A stretch of 64,000 nt of DNA from Actinospica sp035493475 (lineage in GTDB: Bacteria; Actinomycetota; Actinomycetes; Streptomycetales; Catenulisporaceae), in assembly GCA_035493475.1 (NCBI GenBank), contig DATJIF010000175.1, positions 1-64,000 of the forward strand. Reading direction: 5' to 3'. The position numbers and the translations under genes are program-made. Numbering within the stretch: position 1 is the first letter of the stretch; each line of letters begins with the position of its first letter. This document shows positions 16,810-24,362 of the stretch, in pieces. A model generated the notes under the pieces. That model was not told the DNA's origin. It did not search any database and saw only the letters and a list, made by a program, of their open reading frames with translations.

Positions 16810-17139
16810 GTGACCTGGGTACCCGAAAGCTGCACGCTGCCGACCGTGGAACAGCCGCTGCGCGTGGCCGAGTTCGACCGCCTGTTCGCCACGTCGCTGC
16901 TGGCCGTGGAGCACACCGGCCCCACCGTGCTACGACTGGCGCTGCGATCCGACGCCGAGAGCGAGGCGCGTGAACTGGCCGCGAAGGAGAGCGGGTGTTG
17001 CTCGTTCTTCGCCTTCGCCTTCACCCGCGAGGACGGCCGGGTCGTGATGGAGGTGACGGTGCCCGAGGCGCACATTGCGGTCATCGACGCGCTCGCCGAA
17101 CGCGCCCGCGCCGGCCTGGGGTCGCGGGAGCGGGCATGA
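16810..17139 (+). CDS. Small conserved protein co-transcribed with MerR regulator
   Basis: This is a 109-residue protein (MTWVPESCTLPTVEQPLRVA). It has a Cys pair in AAKESGCCSFFAFAFTREDG (about 68-87) and another Cys at position 8, so metal binding is possible. The family is often found beside MerR regulators and metal transporters. I chose the GTG at 16810 because GGAGG at 16797-16801 gives 8 bp spacing; the ATG at 16792 is less well placed. The stop overlaps the MerR start (ATGA). Confidence 0.65.
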   Translation: MTWVPESCTLPTVEQPLRVAEFDRLFATSLLAVEHTGPTVLRLALRSDAESEARELAAKESGCCSFFAFAFTREDGRVVMEVTVPEAHIAVIDALAERARAGLGSRERA

Positions 17140-17546
17140 GCGCGCGCCCGCTGCGCAGCGGCGAACTCGCCGAGCAGGCCGGGGTCGGCCCGCAGACCCT
17201 GCGCTACTACGAACGCCGCGGGTTGCTGCCCGCACCCGAGCGCAACCTCGGCGGCCACCGCCGATACCCGGCGCGCACCGTGGCCACGGTCCGCACGATC
17301 AAAGCCGCCCAACAACTCGGCTTCACCCTCGACGAGATCAGCAGGCTGCTCGGCCCGGCCGGGCACGGCGACGCCGGACTGTCCGCGCACGCCGGCGCGA
17401 AGCTCGCCGAGATCGACCGGCGCATCGCCGACCTCACCGCCCACCGGGCGATCCTCGCCGCCGCCGTCGAAGCGGGCTGCGATGACCTCGCGGTGTGCGC
17501 GAAGCAACCGGCCTGCCCGCTCTCGGCGGCGGGCATCGCCGCGTGA
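17136..17546 (+). CDS. MerR-family metal-responsive regulator
   Basis: The 136-residue protein has an N-terminal MerR winged helix (RSGELAEQAGVGPQTLRYYERRGLL, residues 6-30; GGHRRYPARTVATVRTI). A dimerisation helix follows, then a Cys-bearing tail (GCDDLAVCAKQPACPLS, about 115-131). The Cys placement resembles metal sensors of the MerR/ZntR/CadR group, but the metal cannot be named. It probably acts on the long-spacer promoter at 16740-16771 and, across the divergent region, on the CDF gene. Confidence 0.88.
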   Translation: MSARPLRSGELAEQAGVGPQTLRYYERRGLLPAPERNLGGHRRYPARTVATVRTIKAAQQLGFTLDEISRLLGPAGHGDAGLSAHAGAKLAEIDRRIADLTAHRAILAAAVEAGCDDLAVCAKQPACPLSAAGIAA

Positions 17547-17615
17547 GACCGCCGCGCGCGGGCCGTGATGGGAATAGGGAAGGTTTGCATTCCTTAGGGC
17601 CACGCCTTAGCCTAG

Positions 17616-17637
17616 TAAGAGATGGATCCATCTCTTA
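17616..17637. promoter_or_regulatory. Perfect 22 bp palindrome before alpha/beta hydrolase
   Basis: TAAGAGATGGA followed by its exact reverse complement spans 17616-17637, ending 9 bp before the ATG at 17647 and touching the ribosome site GGAGGA. It looks like a TetR-type operator, but no TetR gene is adjacent; the nearest one, at 28423, has a different palindrome. Confidence 0.65.
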
Positions 17638-17646
17638 TGGAGGACG

Positions 17647-18891
17647 ATGAGCATGGGCACCGCGACCGCGACGGCTACGCGTTCCACCTTCTTCGCCGAT
17701 CCGGTGATGAACTCGATGACGCGGGCGATGCTCGGGCGGGTCTACACCGGTGCGGCGGACACTGGAGAGACTTTGACGACGATCGAGCGCGTCACGGACG
17801 GCGATCTCGCTTCCTGGGCACGCGAGTGGGAGGCGACCGCCGAGCGCGTCGCCGCGATCGGTGACGACTGCGTGCGTCGCGGCCACCGGGTGAGCGGCCG
17901 TAACGCGCTGCTGCGCGCCGCGACGTACTACGCGTCGTGCGTCTTGGTGGCCGATGGATGCCAGGAGCCTGAGGTCCTTCGTGCGCGCACGTTCGCCGCC
18001 TACCGCCGATGCTGGGAGCAGTACCTCAGCCTGCTCGACAACCCGCCGCTGCCGCTGGAGATCCCCTATGAGGGCACGACGACGATGCCCGGCTGGTTCT
18101 TCGCGGCGCCCGGCGACGGCCTGAAGCCGACGCTGGTGATGGTCAACGGCGCCGACGGGGCGGCGAGCTACCTGTGGCCCGGCTACGGTTCCGAGGCCTC
18201 GGTGCGCGGCTACAACGTCGTGGTGTTCGACGGACCCGGCCAGCAGCGCATGCTGTTCGAGCGGGGTATTCCGTTCCGGCCCGACTGGGAGCACGTCGTC
18301 ACGCCGGTGGTCGACGCGACGCTGGGCCTGCCAGGCGTCGACCCGGAGCGACTCGCCCTCTACGCCGTGAGTCAGGGCGGTTACTGGGCGCCGCGCGCTC
18401 TGGCCTTCGAACACCGTTTCGCGGCGGCGGTCATCGACGACGGGGTCGTCGACGTCTCCGCGGCCTGGCACGCCATGCTTTCGCCCGAGATGAAGGAGCT
18501 GCTGGCCAACGGTGAGCGGGACGCCTTCGACGCGGCGATCGAACTGCTCCCCGCGAACACCAGGCGGACGTTCAAGTGGCGGGCCAAGCCGTACGGCCTC
18601 ACGAGCTTCTTCGATACCTTCCTCGAGGCCGATCGCTACAAGATCACGCCGGAGCTCGCCGGGCGGATCAGGACGCCCGTACTTATCGCCGATCCCGATC
18701 AGGAAGGGTATTTCGCCGGGCAGCCCGAGCGCCTGTACGACATGGTTCCCGGCGAGAAGGTACACGTCCGCTTCACCGAGGCCGAAGGAGCCGCCGGACA
18801 CTGCGAGCCGATGGCCCGGTCCCTCGCCGCGCAACGCTTCTTCGACTTCCTCGACGACCACGTCCACCTTGCCGCCGCCAAGGGCGCCTGA
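17647..18891 (+). CDS. Alpha/beta hydrolase
   Basis: The 414-residue protein has a helical N-terminal cap of about 130 residues and an alpha/beta hydrolase core. The core has the strand TLVMVNGADGAASYLW (oxyanion region), the nucleophile elbow AVSQGGYW (G-x-S-x-G variant, about 240), an acidic residue in VLIADPDQEGYF and the His in GAAGHCEP (about 390). This layout resembles the pseudooxynicotine-hydrolase/DUF1100-like group. The RBS GGAGGA is at 17639-17644. Substrate unknown. Expression is probably gated by the palindrome at 17616-17637. Confidence 0.8.
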   Translation: MSMGTATATATRSTFFADPVMNSMTRAMLGRVYTGAADTGETLTTIERVTDGDLASWAREWEATAERVAAIGDDCVRRGHRVSGRNALLRAATYYASCVLVADGCQEPEVLRARTFAAYRRCWEQYLSLLDNPPLPLEIPYEGTTTMPGWFFAAPGDGLKPTLVMVNGADGAASYLWPGYGSEASVRGYNVVVFDGPGQQRMLFERGIPFRPDWEHVVTPVVDATLGLPGVDPERLALYAVSQGGYWAPRALAFEHRFAAAVIDDGVVDVSAAWHAMLSPEMKELLANGERDAFDAAIELLPANTRRTFKWRAKPYGLTSFFDTFLEADRYKITPELAGRIRTPVLIADPDQEGYFAGQPERLYDMVPGEKVHVRFTEAEGAAGHCEPMARSLAAQRFFDFLDDHVHLAAAKGA

Positions 18892-19307
18892 GCTGTCCCC
18901 AGCTCCACCTGCCGAACTGGCGCGCCAGCCAGAGTCGAACTGCGCGAGCGCCGACTGGCCGAGCAGGCCAGCGGGTTCGCTGCGTGGCTGCATGGAGTGG
19001 AGGCCGAACGCGAAGCCTTGCAGATCACTTCCAAGACCATTCGGACGACGGCCGCCGACCTCGAGCTTGCCCAGCCCTCGGCCCCGACGCCGCCGGACGG
19101 CGCGGCTCATCGGCAGAACATGGGCGTGTTCGACCACGAGCAACGGCCGCTACGTGCCCGCGTCAGCCTGGAATTCCTCAACGAGACCGAGCCCAGATCG
19201 TTCACACGGCCGAACCTTCAGGGGTACGATGCCGCTCCGGCCTCTGGGCCTGATCAAAGCCTAGGATCAACGCACTGGAATGCCCACCCTCTGCCCAGGC
19301 CGACCTG
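18892..19307. other. Intergenic region with a coding remnant
   Basis: About 415 bp. One plus-strand frame from about 18930 reads VELRERRLAEQASGFAAWLH and then VEAEREALQITSKTIRTTAADLELA, which looks like a helical segment of a former gene. It lacks a start, and the part after about 19080 does not look protein-like. I see no promoter that clearly serves the next gene. Confidence 0.35.
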
Positions 19308-20114
19308 GTGAGCCGCCGCATACCGCCGCGACAGGTTCGACATTGGCATTGGTTGCTGACAGCGGAGATCGATGAATTCGGTGGAATAGTGGCTTTTTTG
19401 GGTGACAGAGGCAGTGAGCCTAAGGACTGGTCGGGAGTCCGCGACCGCGTCGTCGCGGTCCAGCGAATCCGCGGACGCACCCCGCCCCTGCGACCGGTCT
19501 TCGAGCGCGTATTAACGTTCGACGAGATCAACGAGGTCGAGGCGGAGATTGAAGTATCGCTTCCCGAGGAGTACGCCGCCTTCCTAACCGAAGTCGGCTC
19601 GGGTGGACCCGGACCCGAGATCGAACTCACCACCCTGCGCAAAGTGGACGGTCGGTGGGCGTGGGTGTGGGAGGGCGACACCGTGCTGGCTACCGATGCG
19701 AGTGGGTCGTTCCTGGAGAATCACGAGTGGCTCGACCATCAGGTCGCGACCCTGCGCGCCGCGGACCACGAACCCACTGTCAGGGACGCGGTCACTGACC
19801 ATCTCGACGACTACTGCGAGGCCTTCGGCGAGGATGCCGGCTATCGGCTCTTCCATGAGCAGCGGTTCCGAGGAGCGATCCACATCAGCGACAACGGATG
19901 CGGGATGACGAGTTGGCTTGTCCTCGTCGGCCCGCACCGCGGCGAGATCTGGTTCCGCGACTGCGCACCCAATCCCCCTCTTGAACCGCTGTTGGACGCG
20001 AGCGGCAAACCCCACACCTTCTACACCTGGTACACCGACTGGCTGGAACGTAACGAGACGAATCTCGGTCAGGGGGGCGCAGGTTCAAATCCTGTCAGCT
20101 CGACAGCGGAGTAG
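19308..20114 (+). CDS. SMI1/KNR4-family protein with altered C-terminus
   Basis: This 268-residue GTG-start protein has the SMI1/KNR4 fold, seen as LTFDEINEVEAEIEVSLPEEYAAFLTEVGSGGPGPE (about 66-101) and SDNGCGMTSWLVLVGPHRGEIWF (about 195-217). The family contains immunity proteins to contact-dependent and polymorphic toxins. No toxin gene is adjacent. The last 15 residues (GQGGAGSNPVSSTAE) are encoded by a tRNA-3'-like sequence at 20079-20103, so the natural C-terminus may have been replaced by an integration event. Confidence 0.75.
   Translation: MSRRIPPRQVRHWHWLLTAEIDEFGGIVAFLGDRGSEPKDWSGVRDRVVAVQRIRGRTPPLRPVFERVLTFDEINEVEAEIEVSLPEEYAAFLTEVGSGGPGPEIELTTLRKVDGRWAWVWEGDTVLATDASGSFLENHEWLDHQVATLRAADHEPTVRDAVTDHLDDYCEAFGEDAGYRLFHEQRFRGAIHISDNGCGMTSWLVLVGPHRGEIWFRDCAPNPPLEPLLDASGKPHTFYTWYTDWLERNETNLGQGGAGSNPVSSTAE
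20079..20103 (+). other. tRNA/tmRNA 3'-end-like segment, possible attachment site
   Basis: GCAGG-TTCAAAT-CCTGT is a canonical T-arm (5 bp stem with one G-U pair, TTCAAAT loop). It is followed by CAGCTCG and A, as in an acceptor 3' strand plus discriminator. No matching 5' half lies upstream, because the SMI1 gene occupies it. Such 3' halves are typical att sites left by tRNA- or ssrA-targeting elements. It resembles tRNA-Pro in the T-arm and tmRNA in the acceptor, so the parent gene is uncertain. Confidence 0.45.
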
Positions 20115-20631
20115 CAGTTCATGGGCCCGGACTGGGAATCCAGGCGAGGGCCTTTTCGCTTCGATGCCCGCAAAATGCCTGCGGTTTCGGCCCGAACCAG
20201 CATGGTCGTTCAATCCAGATCGGGTTGACTATCCTCGCAAGTACGCGGCCGTACTCCGTCATGGAGCCGGCGGCGTGCCTCCGACACTCTCATCGCCTCG
20301 ACGTTCGTGTGGAGTTCGGTAGGGTCGCAGCGGCGTTGAGTGGGCCCCGGTCCTGTGGAGAGTTGTGAGGGAAGGGGCGGCGGAGTGGACCAGAGCGCGT
20401 TTGCGCTCCTCGGAGATCCTGGAGCAGCTCGGGGAACCGCAGACGGCGCAGATCACCCGCCGCCTCGCGGACACTGACGGCCGGACCGCCGTCGACGGGT
20501 GACTCCGTCGGGACTGGCCGTGCCGCTGGGTCGCGACAGCAGTTGTCGATGAGCGGCACCGCTAGGTCGGCTCGTCGGCAGCGGCGCGATAATCGGTTGC
20601 CTACCGGCACTCGCTTCGCCAGTTTTGCCGA
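20115..20631. other. Intergenic region before M20 hydrolase
   Basis: About 515 bp with no intact gene. A plus-strand stretch near 20366-20502 reads WTRARLRSSEILEQLGEPQT then AQITRRLADTDGRTAVDG and a stop, perhaps the tail of a lost protein. A weak hairpin GGCCC...GGGCC followed by TTTT lies at about 20123-20157. Together with the tRNA-like segment just upstream it may mark the edge of a former mobile element. Confidence 0.35.
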
Positions 20632-21852
20632 GTGACATCAGAAGACGAAGAGCTGATCGAGCTCCGCCGGGAGATTCACCGCCGCCCCGAACTCGCGGGT
20701 GAGGAACGGGAGACTGCCGGGCTGGTCGCGGAGCAGTTGCGTGCGGCTGGGCTCGAGGTGACGACCGGCGTGGGCGGGCATGGAGTCATCGCGGTGCTCG
20801 ACGGTTCCGCGGACGGCCCGACGGTGGCGTACCGGGCGGATATGGACGCTGTGGATGCGCGATCGAACGTGCTGCCTTTCCCGCTGTCGGAAAGGGTTTT
20901 CGACGAGGGCTTCGCGTCGCGTGTGCCCGGTGTCGCGCACTTGTGCGGCCATGACCTGCACACCGCGATCGGTGTGGGGATCGCCCGCGCGCTGGCTCAG
21001 GGGTCTGAAGCGGTACGTGGTCGGCTGGTGTTCGTCTTCCAGCCGGCCGAGGAGTCGCTGCAGGGGGCGCGCGCGATGCTCGAGACCGGCCTGGTGCAAA
21101 GGCTCGCGCCGCGCGAGTTCTATGCGCTGCACTGCAGCCCGTATCCCTGCGGCACCATCGGGGTCTCCCCGGGATACGGCCTGCCCGGGCTCGACTGCAT
21201 GCGGATCGTGATGCCGGGCACCGACGCCGCGGCGCTCGCGGCCCTCGCGGCCCTCGTGAACGAGGTGGATCAGCTCGGCACCGTCGGGTTTCCGCGGGAC
21301 TACGCGGAGTACAGCGCGCGTTTCGACGCGTTGCTCGATCCCGACGTCGCCGCGTCGAACCAGGAATCGGTGTGCGTGGGCCAGTGGACCTCACAGACGC
21401 CCGACGGGCGACCGGTGGCCAACGTGCTGCTCCGGTCCTGGCCGCAGGAACGGGTTCCGGAGCTGCGTACGAGGGTCGAGCGGCTCGCGGCGGCGGCGGG
21501 CGGACACATCGAGTTCCCGGAGGATCCGTTCCCCGCCCTGGTGAACTCGGCTGAGCTCAGCACGGCGGCCGGCCGGTACCTGAGCGCGGCGCTCGGGCCG
21601 GAATCGGTCGCCTGGGCCCGGGCATCGTGGCCGTTCAACTGCGAGGATTTCGCACTGTTCCTCAACGAGGCGCCGGGCGCGCAGTTCTACCTCGGCGTCG
21701 CGGACAGGGAGGCGGGGATGAACGGCGCGCCGCACGCCCCCGACTTCGCCGCCGACGAGCGGGCGATCGGCCACGGTGTGCGCGCCATGACCGGCCTGCT
21801 GACCGACCGGCTGGCGGCCCGGTCGGTCGCGGGCGATCGTCTGGAGCGGTGA
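20632..21852 (+). CDS. M20-family amidohydrolase/aminoacylase-like metallopeptidase
   Basis: The 406-residue protein has the M20 motifs LIELRREIHRRPELAGEE, YRADMDAVDA (metal Asp), HLCGHDLHTAIGVGIARALA (metal His) and FVFQPAEESLQGA (catalytic Glu). A dimerisation lid and a C-terminal FNCEDFALFLNEAPGAQFYL with the last metal ligands follow. Relatives hydrolyse N-acyl amino acids, hippurate or IAA conjugates. It starts at a GTG with no strong ribosome site; leaderless translation is possible. Cytosolic. Confidence 0.88.
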   Translation: MTSEDEELIELRREIHRRPELAGEERETAGLVAEQLRAAGLEVTTGVGGHGVIAVLDGSADGPTVAYRADMDAVDARSNVLPFPLSERVFDEGFASRVPGVAHLCGHDLHTAIGVGIARALAQGSEAVRGRLVFVFQPAEESLQGARAMLETGLVQRLAPREFYALHCSPYPCGTIGVSPGYGLPGLDCMRIVMPGTDAAALAALAALVNEVDQLGTVGFPRDYAEYSARFDALLDPDVAASNQESVCVGQWTSQTPDGRPVANVLLRSWPQERVPELRTRVERLAAAAGGHIEFPEDPFPALVNSAELSTAAGRYLSAALGPESVAWARASWPFNCEDFALFLNEAPGAQFYLGVADREAGMNGAPHAPDFAADERAIGHGVRAMTGLLTDRLAARSVAGDRLER

Positions 21853-21909
21853 TCGGCCGAGCTGTATTCGTGTTGAGGCCGTGGTCCGGGTGCGCCAGAC
21901 TCTCGGATC

Positions 21910-22281
21910 GTGAGTGCTGCGGTGGCTGACGGTTGGTGGGACGGCGGGTTGTTCCATGTCCGCGGCGAAGGCTTCGAGGCGGGGTTCGCGATCGGCTCGG
22001 CAGAGGAGATCGAGACCGTCGAGAACGTCGATGTGTTCGTCCAGTTCGCGGATGGGAGCAAGTGGACTGCGACGGTCTTCACCCTCGCCGAGGTGCACCG
22101 GCTGATGGACCGGTGGGCTGCGTCGGGCGAGGCCCTGGGAGGCACGTACTTCTGGTGCTGGGACGGTCTGATCGTCCGGGAGTCCGGGGTGGCCGCGATG
22201 GTCGGCGTCCTCGCCGGCCTGGTCGCCTCAGATGAGGCGCGCACGGTTCTGCGGTCCGTGACCGCGGAGCCCGGAGTGTGA
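21910..22281 (+). CDS. Small conserved hypothetical protein
   Basis: This is a 123-residue GTG-start protein, rich in aromatic and acidic residues (DGWWDGGLFHVRGEGFEAGF; TVFTLAEVHRLMDRWAASGEALGGTYFWCWDGLIV). It looks like a small soluble beta-rich domain. I do not recognise the family. It stands alone after the M20 gene with a 57 bp gap. Confidence 0.5.
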   Translation: MSAAVADGWWDGGLFHVRGEGFEAGFAIGSAEEIETVENVDVFVQFADGSKWTATVFTLAEVHRLMDRWAASGEALGGTYFWCWDGLIVRESGVAAMVGVLAGLVASDEARTVLRSVTAEPGV

Positions 22282-22503
22282 TTCTTGCGCGCGCGGCTGA
22301 TGGCCCGGCACAGGACGTCGAAGGCGGTGGCTGCCGCTGTAGGAGATCTATCCGAGGTCGTGGACGTCGGGATCGATCAGTAGGGCGATTCGGTCGTTTC
22401 ACAGGAACTGGTGGCCGACTCGTAGGCGCGGATGAACGGGGTGAGCTCGGCAGTGGGCTCAGGCATCTGATCGCGTCGCAATGCCGCCACGTAGGCTGGG
22501 GCG

Positions 22504-22840
22504 GTGTCACGCTTCGAACTCACCACATGCGTCGCCGCGCCACCTGAGCGTGTTTTCGACGCGTGCCTGGACATCGGGGTCCACACGGCGTCCATGGCCG
22601 CGTCCCGCGAGCGTGTGATGGACGGGCCGAGATCCGGCCGGCTCGCGCTCGGCGATCGTGTCACCTTCCAGGCCAGGCATCTCGGCCTCCGGTGGCGCTT
22701 GACCGCCCGCGTGAGCGAGTACGAGCGTCCGAAGCGCTTCGTCGATGAGCAGGAGTTCGGGCCGTTCAAGCGGTGGCATCATGTCCACCACTTCACGTCC
22801 GACGGGCGCGGAGGCACGGTCATGCATGCGGTTGGAGATC
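22504..22840 (+). pseudogene. SRPBCC-family protein, 3'-truncated
   Basis: From a GTG at 22504 the frame reads SRFELTTCVAAPPERVFDAC through DEQEFGPFKRWHHVHHFTSD and GRGGTVMHAV, a START/Bet v1-like SRPBCC ligand-binding fold. After about 22828 the frame continues to 22920 but the sequence (GDQRQPRRRSASERHQAGCC) is not that of the family. The final long helix is missing. The opposite strand from 22839 onward encodes another protein's end. The gene has probably lost its last 35-40 residues. Confidence 0.7.
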
Positions 22841-23162
22841 AGCGGCAGCCGAGGCGGCGTAGCGCGTCGGAGCGCCACCAGGCTGGCTGCTGCGGGCCGA
22901 CGATGTGCGATGTCGGTTGATCCGGGTGCAGGCCCAGCTGTCGTAGAACCGTTGATCGGATCTTGATGCTGAACCAGCCGTGCCAGTGGCCGTCCTGGCG
23001 CCTTCCGCACGCGAGGTCGATTCTGACGTCCTCCAGATCGAAAGGCAGCCAGTCGATTCCGCGATCCAGTAGTCAAGCGCAGACGGCGCGCTGCGGATGA
23101 GGGCAGCCGGGTAGGTTCTCGTACCCCAGCACGACGATCCATTCCGGATCCTGCGTCATCAT
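22839..23162 (-). pseudogene. Hypothetical protein with in-frame stop
   Basis: On the minus strand from the ATG at 23162 or 23159, one frame reads MTQDPEWIVVLGYENLPGCP then PHPQRAVCA, a TGA, and goes on in the same frame as LLDRGIDWLPFDLEDVRIDL through RRQDGHWHGWFSIKIRS and PAWWRSDALRRLGCR to a stop at 22839. The composition on both sides of the TGA is protein-like. The gene appears inactivated by a single nonsense change, and its 3' part overlaps the truncated SRPBCC gene. No family recognised. Confidence 0.5.
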
Positions 23163-23216
23163 GCAATACATCGTGCCATGACCCACCATGCCGTCAAGCC
23201 ATTGTGAACTGCCCGG

Positions 23217-23984
23217 TCAGCATTCGTTCACGTCGCGCAGGATGGTGAGGAACCACGCGGTCAACAGCAGCATGCCGCTGCCGGATGCGGCTGACACGGC
23301 GTCGAAGCCGTGGCCTGTCGTGGTCGAGCTGAGGCTGATGAAGGCGGTGAGCGCGCAGCCGGTGGCCAGGATCGCGATCCCGAGTCGTAGGCGTGTCGGG
23401 TGGGGCGGGGTCACCGCGGACGTGCTGATGGTGCCGACGATTCGCGATGTCTGAACCGCGCCGAGGGCGAGTGTGGACCAGTAGCAGGCGGCGATGAGCG
23501 GGTGGGCGGCGGAGTGCGCTGCCGGGGTCAGGGCGCGTACAAGGATGAGTTCCGCGAAGAACAGGACTGCCGGCGCGGCCAGTGCCCGCAGTGTCCTGCG
23601 CAGCAGCGTGGTCGCGGCCTGGCGGGTGGGTCGGGGCAATGGCATGATCATGATGACGCCGAGCAGCATGAAGGCCGCGCATTCGGTCACGTTCAGGGTC
23701 CGGTGGGCGCGCCAGGTCAGTCGCGGATCGTTCGCTGTTCCCGCGCGGTCTACGAACCACGTGGCCAGGGTGAGGGTGAAGGCGGCCGCGGCGGCGCGGT
23801 GGCGGCGTTGCGCGGCGGACTTGGCCGGCCAGATGACCGGGTGAAGCCACAGGTCGGCGGCGTTGGCCAGCAGGCCCGGCCAGGATCGGCGGCCCGCGGC
23901 TGACGCGTCCGCCTCCAGTGCGGCGCCCCACCGTTCGCGGAATGCGGCCGGGTGAAGGCGCAGGAGCATCCGGACCGGGTTCAC
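23217..23984 (-). CDS. Multi-pass membrane protein co-transcribed with PadR regulator
   Basis: The 255-residue protein has a short cytosolic N-terminal part (MLLRLHPAAFRERWGAALEAD, a motif often seen in membrane partners of PadR regulators). About six hydrophobic helices follow. It starts at the GTG at 23984, overlapping the PadR stop by 4 bp. No catalytic motif. It probably forms a regulated membrane-stress or transport module with PadR. Confidence 0.7.
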   Translation of the reverse strand: MNPVRMLLRLHPAAFRERWGAALEADASAAGRRSWPGLLANAADLWLHPVIWPAKSAAQRRHRAAAAAFTLTLATWFVDRAGTANDPRLTWRAHRTLNVTECAAFMLLGVIMIMPLPRPTRQAATTLLRRTLRALAAPAVLFFAELILVRALTPAAHSAAHPLIAACYWSTLALGAVQTSRIVGTISTSAVTPPHPTRLRLGIAILATGCALTAFISLSSTTTGHGFDAVSAASGSGMLLLTAWFLTILRDVNEC

Positions 23985-24280
23985 GCCGGGTTCACCCCGA
24001 GGCCTCGCAGCCCTGCGGCCGCCACTCGCGCCATCGCCCGCAACTCGCCTTCGAGCACCTGGCGGCCCTTGGTGGTGAGCTGGACGGGGCGGGCGCGGTC
24101 GACCTCTTCGAGCGACTCCACCAGGCCCTTCGCCTCCAGCCGGGTCAGGGCGCCGTAGAGGCTGCCGGGTCCCAGGCGCGTCCCGGTCAGCTCCTCGATG
24201 GCGGTGTTGATCGCGTAGCCGTGCAGCGGTCCGTTGGACAGTGCACACAGTACGAGTGTCTGGGCGTCGTTGGCCTGCAT
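23981..24280 (-). CDS. PadR-family transcriptional regulator
   Basis: This 99-residue winged-helix protein begins MQANDAQTLVLCALSNGPLH, with GYAINTAIEELTGTRLGPGSLYGALTRLEAKGLVES typical of PadR. The C-terminal dimer helix is short. I place the start at 24280 because AAGGAGGA lies 4 bp before that ATG; longer readings from 24301 or 24334 cross the operator region. It is divergent from a membrane protein at 24363 and followed by one at 23984; it likely represses both via the repeats at 24309-24356. Confidence 0.88.
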   Translation of the reverse strand: MQANDAQTLVLCALSNGPLHGYAINTAIEELTGTRLGPGSLYGALTRLEAKGLVESLEEVDRARPVQLTTKGRQVLEGELRAMARVAAAGLRGLGVNPA

Positions 24281-24308
24281 CGCGTCCTCCTTCGTAGCCA
24301 TCCACACT

Positions 24309-24356
24309 ATTACGCGGCAGGTACTACGCAGCAAGTACTACGCGGCGTGTACTATC
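24309..24356. promoter_or_regulatory. PadR operator: 14 bp-spaced repeats
   Basis: Units of the form TACTACGC(A/G)GC-NNG recur with a 14 bp period: a degenerate TATTACGCGGC at 24309, then TACTACGCAGC at 24322, TACTACGCGGC at 24336, and a final TACTAT at 24350. The arms AGTAC and GTACT around 24335-24354 also form an inverted repeat. They occupy the whole divergent promoter between PadR and the gene at 24363. Confidence 0.65.
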
Positions 24357-24362
24357 TCGGGC

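Noticed and set aside
20079..20103. A complete tRNA or tmRNA gene
   Set aside because: Only the T-arm and acceptor 3' strand are present. No 5' acceptor, D-arm or anticodon arm lies upstream; that DNA is SMI1 coding sequence.
22380..22467. Short minus-strand peptide (MPEPTAELTPFIRAYESATS...)
   Set aside because: Only 29 codons, no ribosome site, no recognisable relative; too weak to call a gene.
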